64,000 nt of DNA from the NCBI RefSeq assembly GCF_013386165.1, contig NZ_JACAOS010000021.1, positions 62,768-126,767 on the forward strand, given 5' to 3'. Within the stretch, counting starts at the first letter, position 1. Each line of letters opens with the position of its first letter. The notes beneath the pieces were generated by a model. That model had not been told where the DNA came from. It did not search any database and saw only the letters and a list, made by a program, of their open reading frames with translations. The stretch is from Pseudomonas gingeri. GTDB lineage: Bacteria; Pseudomonadota; Gammaproteobacteria; Pseudomonadales; Pseudomonadaceae. Positions 17,059 through 25,800 of this stretch are shown piece after piece. A program made the position numbers and the translations under genes.

Positions 17059-18684
17059 ATGAGCGAAGCGAACCCGACCCTGTTGCAGATCCGCGACCTG
17101 CATATCGAAGGGCACTACGACGATGCCTGGCATCCGTTGGTGCAAGGCATCGACCTGAGCCTGGCGCGGGGCGAGGTGCTGGGCCTGATCGGTGAATCCG
17201 GTGCCGGCAAGTCGACCCTCGGGCTGGCTGCCATGGGCTATACCCGCGACGGCTGCCGCATCACCGGCGGCTCGATTCATTTCGACGGCCAGGACCTGCG
17301 CCAGTGTTCCGCCGAGGCCTTGCGCAAGCTGCGCGGCCTGCGTATCGCCTATGTGGCGCAGAGCGCGGCGGCCTCGTTCAACCCGGCGCAACGGCTGATT
17401 GACCAGCATGTGGAAAGCGCCGTGATCAATGGTGGGATCAAGCGTGCGGAGGCCGAGGCCCAGGCCGTGGAACTCTACCGGGTGTTGCGCCTGCCGAATC
17501 CGGAAAGCATTGGCCAGCGGTATCCGCACCAGGTGTCCGGCGGCCAGTTGCAGCGGGCGATGACCGCCATGGCCATGGCCTGCCAGCCGGACCTGATCAT
17601 CTTCGACGAGCCGACCACGGCCCTGGACGTCACCACCCAGATCGAAGTGCTGGCGGCGATTCGCGATGCGGTGAAGCGCTTCGGCATGGCGGCGATATAC
17701 ATCACCCATGACCTGGCGGTGGTCTCGCAGATGGCCGACCGGATCATGGTGCTGCGCCATGGCAAGTTGGTGGAGGAGGCCGCGACCCGGCAGATGCTTG
17801 AAGCGCCGAGCGAGGATTACACCAAGTCCTTGTGGGCGGTGCGTTGTTTCCGTACTGAGCCCAAGGGCCGGCCGGAGCAGGCTGGGCCCTTGCTCGAAGT
17901 GCGCAATGCCTCGGCCAGCTACAGCCATCAGCCAGTGCTGCATGATGTGTCGATGCGTCTCTATCGTGGCCAGACCCTGGCGGTGATCGGCGAGTCGGGC
18001 AGCGGCAAGAGCACCACGGCGCGGCTGATTACCGGTTTGCTGCAACCGAGTTCTGGCCAGGTGCTGTTCGATGGCGAGGTGTTGCCGGCGGATTATCGCT
18101 GCCGCAGCAAGGCGCAATTGCGCAGTATCCAGATGATCTACCAGATCCCTGATACGGCCCTCAATCCACGCCAGCGCGTCATCGACATCATCGGCCGGCC
18201 GCTGGCGTTCTACCTGGGGCTCAAGGGCAAGGCGCTGCGCCAGCGGGTGGCCGAGTTGCTGGAGATGATCGAACTCGACCCTGCCAGGTTCATGGAACGC
18301 CTGCCGTCGGAGCTGTCCGGCGGGCAGAAGCAGCGGGTCTGCATCGCCCGGGCCTTGGCCGCCGAACCGCAGTTGATCATCTGTGATGAAGTGACTTCGG
18401 CGCTGGATCAGCTGGTGGCGGAGGGCATTCTCAAGTTGCTGGATCGGGTGCAGCGGCAGTTGGGGGTGTCCTACCTGTTTATTACCCACGACGTGGCGAC
18501 GGTGCGGGCGATTGCCGATGAGGTGGTGGTGATGCAGCGCGGCAAGGTGGTCGATGCCGGCGCGCGGGAGGTGATCTTTACGCCGCCGCACCGCGACTAC
18601 ACCGGCCTGCTGTTTTCCTCGGAGCCGGAAATGGACCCGGATTGGCTGGATCGGATCCTGCAACAGCGTGCTGTGACGCAATGA
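17059..18684 (+). CDS. Two-domain peptide ABC transporter ATPase (DppD-DppF fusion)
   Basis: The protein has 541 residues and two complete nucleotide-binding domains. The first has Walker A GESGAGKST, signature VSGGQLQRAMTAMAMA and Walker B DLIIFDEPTTALD. The second has GESGSGKST, LSGGQKQRVCIARALA and LIICDEVTSALD, where the Walker B ends in DEV rather than DEP. The ATG at 17059 is chosen because AAGGA lies 9 bases upstream; an ATG at 17050 inside the preceding gene abuts that site. Fused ATPases of this kind (GsiA/YejF type) drive oligopeptide-family importers. Confidence 0.92.
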   Translation: MSEANPTLLQIRDLHIEGHYDDAWHPLVQGIDLSLARGEVLGLIGESGAGKSTLGLAAMGYTRDGCRITGGSIHFDGQDLRQCSAEALRKLRGLRIAYVAQSAAASFNPAQRLIDQHVESAVINGGIKRAEAEAQAVELYRVLRLPNPESIGQRYPHQVSGGQLQRAMTAMAMACQPDLIIFDEPTTALDVTTQIEVLAAIRDAVKRFGMAAIYITHDLAVVSQMADRIMVLRHGKLVEEAATRQMLEAPSEDYTKSLWAVRCFRTEPKGRPEQAGPLLEVRNASASYSHQPVLHDVSMRLYRGQTLAVIGESGSGKSTTARLITGLLQPSSGQVLFDGEVLPADYRCRSKAQLRSIQMIYQIPDTALNPRQRVIDIIGRPLAFYLGLKGKALRQRVAELLEMIELDPARFMERLPSELSGGQKQRVCIARALAAEPQLIICDEVTSALDQLVAEGILKLLDRVQRQLGVSYLFITHDVATVRAIADEVVVMQRGKVVDAGAREVIFTPPHRDYTGLLFSSEPEMDPDWLDRILQQRAVTQ

Positions 18685-18710
18685 GTTTTCACTTTGGAAC
18701 ACCATCTTCC

Positions 18711-18845
18711 TTGTGGCGAGCGGGCTTGCCCGCGCTGGGTCGCGAAGCGGCCCTAAAACCGGCTACTGCGGTGTATCAGTTAGACCGAAACGGCCGGTTT
18801 TGCGACTGCTGCGCAGCCGAGCGCGGGCAAGCCCGCTCGCCACAA
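18711..18845. repeat. REPIN: inverted pair of REP sequences, second type
   Basis: Two exactly complementary 26-bp arms (18711-18736 and 18820-18845), built on GTGGCGAGCGGGCTTGCCCG, flank an 83-bp spacer containing further short inverted repeats. It sits between the ABC ATPase and the quinone reductase gene and belongs to a different sequence subtype from the other two REPINs in the window. Confidence 0.9.
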
Positions 18846-18919
18846 CAGGCGCGCTTTCCACAACAAGCCTGTTTTCCAAATCGAGAATGTTTAAACCTTC
18901 AGATTGATGAGTGACTTCA

Positions 18920-19621
18920 ATGAACGTACTGATCATCCACGCCCACCCCGAACCACAATCCTTCACCGCCGCCCTGCGCGACCAGGCGATACACACCCTG
19001 CAAGCCCAAGGCCACGAGGTAAAGGTTTCCGACCTCTACGCCATGCACTGGAACCCGGTGGCCAGCGCCGAGGACTTCTCCGCCCGGGATAACCCCGACT
19101 ACCTGGTCTACGCCCTGGAGCAACGCCTGGGTGCCAAGACCCGGAGCCTGGCCGCGGATATCCAGGCAGAACTGGACAAGTTGCTCTGGGCCGACCTGCT
19201 GATCCTCAACTTCCCGATCTACTGGTTCTCCGTGCCGGCGATCCTCAAAGGCTGGATCGACCGCGTCCTGGTGTCCGGTGTCTGCTACGGTGGCAAGCGT
19301 TTCTACGACCAGGGCGGCCTGGCGGGTAAAAAAGCGCTGGTCTGCGTGACCCTCGGCGGGCGCGAGCACATGTTCGGCGAAGGCGCGATCCACGGCCCGC
19401 TGGAAGAGATGCTACGCCCACTGTTGCGTGGCACCCTGGCCTACGTCGGACTCGACGTGCTGCCACCGTTCGTGGCCTGGCACGTGCCCTATATCAGTGC
19501 CCAGGCCCGCGAACAATTCCTGGTCGGTTACCATCAGCGCCTGGAAAACCTCGATCAGGATTGTCCCCTGGTCTTTGCGCGCCTTGCGCAGTTCGACGAG
19601 GCGCTGTACCCCATTCGCTGA
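18920..19621 (+). CDS. NAD(P)H:quinone oxidoreductase, flavodoxin-fold (KefF/MdaB-like)
   Basis: This 233-residue flavodoxin-like protein begins MNVLIIHAHPEPQSFTAAL, the FMN/FAD phosphate-binding strand-loop of the family, with NFPIYWFSVPAILKGWIDRV and CVTLGGREHMFGEGAIHG further on. It would reduce quinones or related electrophiles with two electrons from NAD(P)H. A GTG at 18911 is in frame, but the ATG at 18920 fits the family N-terminus. It is separated by 47 bp from the downstream TetR gene and is likely cotranscribed with it. Confidence 0.85.
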   Translation: MNVLIIHAHPEPQSFTAALRDQAIHTLQAQGHEVKVSDLYAMHWNPVASAEDFSARDNPDYLVYALEQRLGAKTRSLAADIQAELDKLLWADLLILNFPIYWFSVPAILKGWIDRVLVSGVCYGGKRFYDQGGLAGKKALVCVTLGGREHMFGEGAIHGPLEEMLRPLLRGTLAYVGLDVLPPFVAWHVPYISAQAREQFLVGYHQRLENLDQDCPLVFARLAQFDEALYPIR

Positions 19622-19668
19622 CGCCCCACAGGACCGTCAGCCATTGACGTTGAGAGGACAGGAGCACT

Positions 19669-20301
19669 ATGGCCGAGGAAACGCGTTTTCTGCGTATGGA
19701 CCCTGAATTGCGCAAGGCCAATCTGGTGGCGGCGACCCTGCGCTGCCTGAAGAAGTACGGCTTTGTCGGCACCTCGATCCGCAAGATCTGCGCCGAAGCC
19801 GGGGTCTCGGTGGGCTTGATCAGCCATCACTACAGCGGCAAGGACGAACTGGTGGCCGATGCCTACCTGCATATCACCGGGCAGGTCATGAGCCTGCTGC
19901 GCGAATCGGTGGCGAGCGCCGGCAGCGGTGCCCGACGGCACCTGTCGGCGTTTTTCGAAGCGTCGTTTTCCGAAGGCATGCTCGACCCCGAGTTGCTGGA
20001 GGCTTGGCTGGCCTTCTGGGGGGCGGTGAAAACCGCCGAAGCGATCAACCGCGCTCACGACCACTCCTATGGTGAGTACCGCACCATCATGGGCAATGCC
20101 CTGACCCTGCTGGCGGAGGAGGAGGGCTGGAGCGGTTTCGACAGTGGCCTGGCAGCCATCGGCCTGAGTGCCTTGCTCGATGGGTTGTGGCTCGAATGCG
20201 GCCTCAACCCGACGACCTTCACCCCGGCCGAAGGCGTACAGATCTGCGAGGCCTGGGTCGATGGCCTGCAGATGGGCGGCTATCGGCGTTTCCTGCGCTG
20301 A
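19669..20301 (+). CDS. TetR/AcrR-family regulator, BetI-like (block A)
   Basis: The protein has 210 residues. The helix-turn-helix is ICAEAGVSVGLISHHYSGKDEL at about residues 41-62. The C-terminal region has GLSALLDGLWLECGLNP and ends GGYRRFLR, as in BetI-group regulators. It is clearly paralogous to the regulator at 35499-36134, which shares GVSVGL and GLSAMLDGLWLEWCLNP. AGGAG precedes the ATG. It closes block A and is the obvious candidate, together with its paralogue, to bind the TGAAC-N4-GTTYA sites. The ligand is unknown. Confidence 0.88.
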   Translation: MAEETRFLRMDPELRKANLVAATLRCLKKYGFVGTSIRKICAEAGVSVGLISHHYSGKDELVADAYLHITGQVMSLLRESVASAGSGARRHLSAFFEASFSEGMLDPELLEAWLAFWGAVKTAEAINRAHDHSYGEYRTIMGNALTLLAEEEGWSGFDSGLAAIGLSALLDGLWLECGLNPTTFTPAEGVQICEAWVDGLQMGGYRRFLR

Positions 20302-20305
20302 GCGC

Positions 20306-21862
20306 CTAGGGTTTGTCGAGGCGGTCCTGGTCCTTGTCCTTGCCTTTGCTTTCATTGCGGGACTTGAGGAAATGACTCGCGGTCTTTGAAGGTTCACCAC
20401 GTATATTCTGACTGTAAAGGCAGATTTTTTTCTCCCCGGCCTGGTCGTTCTCGGCAACAAAACCGTAGTGGTTGCTGCGGGGGAAGATTTCCTCGTAATC
20501 CTTGGGATCATCACAATCCGGGTGTTCGAGTACGCCCGTCTTGATGAAAATCCGCTCATGGGCGGGAGGCTCGAACAGGACCATTGCGGACCTGTAGCCT
20601 GCCGCCGCCCCCCACCCCTGCAACATGACCAGCTCAGGCGCTTGGTTCTGCTGGTCGCGCAGCTCGGTCGCGACGATCAGGGCATTTTCCAGCAGGCCCC
20701 AGGTGGGTTTCTGCTCGGGACTTTCGACACCGACTAGACACAACCAGTGCAGGCCTGGATCCGTACCGATGGGGCCATTGATATGGGCGTTCGCCGTGGA
20801 CATGGCCATGCTGTATCCCGCTGCGCTCGCGCAGCTTTGTCGGCTATCGACCTTGTAACGATAGAACGCGGTGCTGGCGGAAAACTTCAGGTTCCAGGTG
20901 GGGGACAGTGCTTTCAGGTCGAGTTCCGGCCTGGCGCCGAGGTAGTTCTGCTGAAGCCTGGGGGATGGGGCATCAATGGCATAGGTTGGAAATAACCGGC
21001 ATTGCCGTGGCGACAGGTCGAGCCGGCCTTGCACAAAGCAGCCCAGGAGGCGTTTGGTCGACGGGCCATAGACAACATTGCCCTGCCAATGCAGTGCGTT
21101 GTCGCTGATTTCGCAAGGCGCGTTCCGATGACACTTGGCGTGGCTGGTGGAGGCCTTGTTCAGGGTGTTGACCACGCCAACCAGGGTGTTGCTGCGCGGA
21201 TCCAGGATCGGGCTGCCGGAGCTGCCCTGGCCGAGTCCCCGGCACCGGGTTTTCAGGCTGTCGGGCCAGATCCAGGGGTGTTCGATGATGTCCCGCAAAG
21301 ACTCCAGCCGGCAGCTCGACAGTTGCAGGTGCTCGCCCTGTGGGGCGCCGACGATCACGATATCGCTGCCCGGTTTCAACGGGGCGGCGATGAGTAGCGG
21401 CTGAATACCGGCTTGCATCAGGTCGCCCAGGCTGGCGTCCAGTTCGACAATGGCCAGGTCGATGCCGCGCATACTGCTCCAGTGGACCTGCTTCAGGGCG
21501 TACTGCCGGGTGCTGTCGGTCGTATCGGCAAAGTAGTTGAATTCGACATGCCCGGTGATGGGGGTATTCGTCAGGATCTTGCCCTGGCCCGAGTCGACAC
21601 AGTGCCCGCTGGTCAGGACATAAGCGGGCTGGTCGAGGATTTCATGGCGGTGGCGGGTATCGATCAGGCTGGCAGTGCATTGCATGTTCGACTTGAACCG
21701 ACCGATGCCGGTCAGATGGCTATAGGCGCCATCCTTGTTGTACAGCCTTTGTGCGGGTGGAAAGACCGGGGCGGCGTCATGGGTTTCTGCTGGCGTGGAA
21801 TGGGCCGGTAGTGCCCAGTGGCCCAGGGAGGCTATCAAGGCAATGGCCAAGGTTTTTTTCAT
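20306..21862 (-). CDS. Secreted trypsin-like serine peptidase
   Basis: The 518-residue protein starts with a Sec signal peptide (MKKTLAIALIASLGHWALPAHS). The catalytic triad of the S1 fold is visible: His87 in LTSGHC, Asp135 in GIDLAIVEL and Ser215 in GQGSSGSPIL. About 200 residues follow with no recognised domain, ending in a charged tail (KGKDKDQDRLDKP). The Cys content (QC, HC, SSC, TRC) suggests disulfides in the periplasm or outside the cell. Its stop lies 4 bp from that of the convergent TetR gene. It shares the 20-28 kb island with the response regulator and the giant toxin-like gene. Confidence 0.8.
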   Translation of the reverse strand: MKKTLAIALIASLGHWALPAHSTPAETHDAAPVFPPAQRLYNKDGAYSHLTGIGRFKSNMQCTASLIDTRHRHEILDQPAYVLTSGHCVDSGQGKILTNTPITGHVEFNYFADTTDSTRQYALKQVHWSSMRGIDLAIVELDASLGDLMQAGIQPLLIAAPLKPGSDIVIVGAPQGEHLQLSSCRLESLRDIIEHPWIWPDSLKTRCRGLGQGSSGSPILDPRSNTLVGVVNTLNKASTSHAKCHRNAPCEISDNALHWQGNVVYGPSTKRLLGCFVQGRLDLSPRQCRLFPTYAIDAPSPRLQQNYLGARPELDLKALSPTWNLKFSASTAFYRYKVDSRQSCASAAGYSMAMSTANAHINGPIGTDPGLHWLCLVGVESPEQKPTWGLLENALIVATELRDQQNQAPELVMLQGWGAAAGYRSAMVLFEPPAHERIFIKTGVLEHPDCDDPKDYEEIFPRSNHYGFVAENDQAGEKKICLYSQNIRGEPSKTASHFLKSRNESKGKDKDQDRLDKP

Positions 21863-22106
21863 GGTGTTGTTTCTCGCTGTTCATTTGCGCTATCCGGCTG
21901 AGCCCGTCATGGGGTGCATGGCGCTTATCTAACAACGGCTTTGTTGTGGAAATGGGGTAAATAGGTATTGCCCAGACCTGTTCGTCACCGACCATTTTTC
22001 TTCTTGTTGATCGATTGTTCAGCAAGCGCTACAGTGCATCGAAAATCCCTACCGCTTCGCATAATTCCAAGAATCGGCCGCTCGCGGCACGAACAGGAGC
22101 CAGGTA

Positions 22107-22823
22107 ATGAAGGTGATGCCGCGCGTGCTTATCGTCGAAGATGATCGGCTGCTCCGTGAACAGTGGGAGGCATGCCTGAGTCTCGATGGCTATGAAGTTC
22201 ACTGTGTCGACGGTGCCGAGCAGGCAGAGGCCTGCATGAGCCGTTTAGCGGTGGCGCTGGTGCTGCTCGACGGGCAGTTGCCGGGGACGGACAGCCTGTC
22301 TCTGACTCGCCAATGGCGCGAGCGCTCGGAGGTCGGCATCATCCTGGTCGGCGAGCGCAACGACGATGCGCAGCGGATCGCCGGCCTGGAATGCGGTGCC
22401 GACGACTACCTGATCAAACCCTTGAACACCCGCGAGCTGGTTTCCCGCGCGCGCAACCTCACGCGCCGGGTGGGCCTGCCGACGCCTGCGCAGCCTGCCG
22501 GGCACCTCGAGCATTTCGCCGACTGGACCCTGGACCTCGACCGCCGTCGCCTGAAGGCCTGCGACGGCAGTGAAACCCTGCTCAGCCACGGTGAGTTCCA
22601 GTTGCTCAATGTGTTTATGCGCAACAGCGGCCACACCCTGAACCGCGATCAGTTGATGGAGCAGTTGCGCAACCGCGAGTGGCTGCCCAGCGACCGCTCC
22701 ATCGATGTCCTGGTCGGGCGCCTGCGGCGCAAGCTCCATGACAACCCGGCAGCGCCGGAATTGATCATGACCATCCATGGGGCGGGCTATCTGTTCACCG
22801 CCCGGACCTCGAGGGCGGCTTGA
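22107..22823 (+). CDS. OmpR/TorR-type response regulator, orphan
   Basis: This is a 238-residue two-domain regulator. The receiver domain covers residues 5-120, with acidic residues Glu11-Asp13, phospho-acceptor Asp55 (VLLDGQLPG) and Lys104 (YLIKP). A winged-helix DNA-binding domain follows (LLSHGEFQLLNVFMRNSGHT; RSIDVLVGRLRRKLHDNP). The conserved Thr/Ser at the end of strand 4 is Gly82 (IILVGERND). No histidine kinase gene is adjacent. It diverges from the protease gene, and its stop is 17 bp from the convergent toxin-like gene, so it may control either. Confidence 0.9.
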   Translation: MKVMPRVLIVEDDRLLREQWEACLSLDGYEVHCVDGAEQAEACMSRLAVALVLLDGQLPGTDSLSLTRQWRERSEVGIILVGERNDDAQRIAGLECGADDYLIKPLNTRELVSRARNLTRRVGLPTPAQPAGHLEHFADWTLDLDRRRLKACDGSETLLSHGEFQLLNVFMRNSGHTLNRDQLMEQLRNREWLPSDRSIDVLVGRLRRKLHDNPAAPELIMTIHGAGYLFTARTSRAA

Positions 22824-22840
22824 GCCTTGCGTGGGTGGCA

Positions 22841-25800
22841 TCAGAGATCGCTGGATTCCGCCAGACGCTCCAGCCCGACCTTGTTGACCAGCGCTTGGCT
22901 CAGGTCGTCGATACTGGCGAACAGTTGCGCCTGGTTGAATCCCCAGCGCGGGTGGACGATATAGAACTTGCCGGTGTCCCGGTCGGTTCGAATCAGCGTC
23001 GTTGTCAGTGATCTATCCTTGGAGCGATTGATCACCACGGGGCCTTGTGGTGCCGTTTCGACGGTGAACATGCCGGCACGATCGAGTTTCGGATGGGTGT
23101 CGAGCCTGGGCTGGCGCACGTAGGTGACATCGCTGAGTTCGGCCACTTGTTTCATCTTGACCTGCTTGAGTGCCCATATCAGGTCGTCGAGGCCTCTGTA
23201 CTTGATGCCTCGTATGTTGCCGAACATTTCGGGCTCGAGATGAAACACATCGTAGAGGCGCCCTGAACCATCGACCAGCTGGCTCCTGACCACCGGATGC
23301 GCCTCGGGAGCCAGCAGGCGGGCACTGATCGGCCGGTAGACGATGATGTACTGATCGCCCTGTTGTTCGATAAGGAAATCCCCTGGCTGGTTCAGCAGCC
23401 CCCTGTGGGGTTTCGGCGCCTCTGGCAGCGCCTGGGGTGCCACGTTCACTTCCAGTTTCGCATCGGCTTGCACGAGCTGAATATCCTGTGAATATTTGCC
23501 TTGGGTGAACTCTCCCGGATCACGCAGGACGCGCAGCGGCGAGGGGTGCCCGCCGACATCGACGCTGCGCAGGTGGACGGCCCCCAACAGGTCGGCCAGG
23601 CCCGGTTCGGCGTGCACGGTGCTGGCATGGGAGTCCTGGCTCAGGGCAATCCAGCGATGCGGGCCTTGTTGCAGCTGGTCCGTATGGATGATTTGTCGGG
23701 CGTAGTATTTGAAGGCCCTGGCCCGATTCGTGTTGTAGCTGCCCAGGCCCTGGCGGTAGCTCGTGGCACAGTCGAGCGCCTGGACGCGAATGCCATGCCT
23801 TTGTGCGAGTTGGATCACCTCATGCAAGGCATGCGGGCCCTGGGCGTCGATGGCTTGCAAGTTATCTTGCAGTGCCAGTGCGTTCCTCAGGCGTTGGGGC
23901 ATGACACCGGTGCGATGGAAGTCATTGAGGTGAACCTGGTCGAAGTCCGTCAGGAGGTTTTCCAGGTACAGGGTCTTGACCTGGTGTTCCGTGGCGAGCG
24001 CGCGCAGGTTGTCGATCAGGAACTGGCGGCCGCCCCTGGCGTGGTAGGCCGCACCGAGGACGATACCGTTCCCGCTCTGGTAGCCACGTTCCATCAGTTG
24101 GCTCGCCAGCGCCGCGTCCAGCAGGTCGGGCGCCAGTGTCCTGGCCACGGGGACCGGGCGTTCGGCGAAGAAGCTCTGGGCGTCTTCAACCAGGCGTTGC
24201 GAAAGTGAGTACACCTGGGCGGCAGCCCGGCGCTCCAGTGCGGAAGCATTCGGCGTGCTCCTGGCGTGATCAAGCCTGCTGCTGAGCGTGCGAATGATCT
24301 CTTCGAGCGTACCCCGGTGGGTGGCCGGGATCTCATAGCGTGCGCTGCCGACCGTCTCGGGTGCGCCGCCCAACCCGCGAGCCATGGGCAAGGGCTGCCA
24401 ATGGTTGCCGACCTGGACGAGCTCGATGTCTTCCGCCCAGGTGTGTGCCTTGAGCAGGTAGCGCTTGCCACCCCGGGAGCCGGTGCGGTACCACTTGCCT
24501 TCCAGTTTCACGTACTGGTTCATGCTTGGCGTGCGGTCGACGAACAGGCCGTCGCGCATATAGTTGAGTTCCGGCGGTGTGCGGATTTCATAGTCCTTGA
24601 GGTCCGCGGCCAGGGACCTGATCGACGTCGCCGTCGAAGACTCCGCGGTCAGCAACTGCTGGCCGATACCGTCCTGGCCGACCCGGCGCGTCTTGACCAG
24701 ACGGGACATTCTGGCGACGGGGAACGGCCGGATCTGGCGCAGCAGGGGTTTGATCAGTTGCATCGGCAGCGGCGCTGCGGCGTCAAGGAGTGTCTGGATC
24801 AGAGCCTCCTCGGCTTCCTGATGATGACCCAGGGCAAGTGCCTGACCGAAGTTGGACAGGCCATACAGACCCCGCAACAGGTAGACCGGCAGGCTGAGCT
24901 GCAAGGGGGAGACGCCGAGGATCACTTCAAGGGCGAGGCGCCAGCTCACGTTGATCCAGTACCACAGCGTTTCACGGCCCACCCGTTCGTTGCTGGCCCC
25001 GAGGTATTCCACGCTGCTGATCAGGTGCCTGGCCCTGGCTTCATACAGCGTGGTGAACAAGTCGCCTTCGATGGGAAAGTAACGGACCAGCGGGAACTGA
25101 CGCGCGAACAACTGGGCCGGATCCCACTGTTCGTTCCGGGCGGCCCGTGCGATGCAGTGGTCTTTCCAGTCTTGCTGGCGCAGCAACGCCTTGATCGCCG
25201 AGGCATCCGCCAGCTCGCGCCAGGCTTTGCCATCGGGACCTTGCGGCGTGTAGAGCAGCAGGGTATCGGCGGGGGCGTCGGTACTGACGACCAGGATCTC
25301 ATCGATGGTCGAGCCGTTGCGCCCGGCTTCCGTGCCGCCGAGCATCAGGTAGTTGGCGTGGACACTGTAGCCGTCCAGCAGCGGGCGGCGCTGTGCCGAC
25401 GGGTACTTGAGCAGGTGTTCGATGCGCCGGTAGCCACGCTCCAGGGTGCCGTCCCTGGCATCGAGAAAGTCTCCGCTCAGACGTGCGACATAGGCCTGCA
25501 GTTTCATCCGTGCCCGTTGCCCTTCGAGCCAGGTCGCGCGCAGTGGCCCATGGTCCGGGCCCAGCAGTTTTGTCTCGAGCAGCGTCTTGTACTGACCCGG
25601 TGCGTCGACGGCACTGACGATGGCCCGCACCTGGGTGTTCGACAGGGTCAGCGTGGGGCCTGTCGCGCTGCTGATTTCAGCCTTGAAACTGACCGTTTCA
25701 CCCAGGCGCAAGCCCTTGATGTTCTCCAGCGCCAGGGCCGTCAGCGACAGGCTGCGGGGGTGCACCCTGTCGATCGGCGGATGGCTTTGCCAGGCCGGGC

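Noticed and set aside
22008..22021. TGATC-N4-GTTCA as a fifth member of the TetR operator set
   Set aside because: One half-site base differs and the neighbouring genes do not belong to the pathway; chance cannot be excluded.
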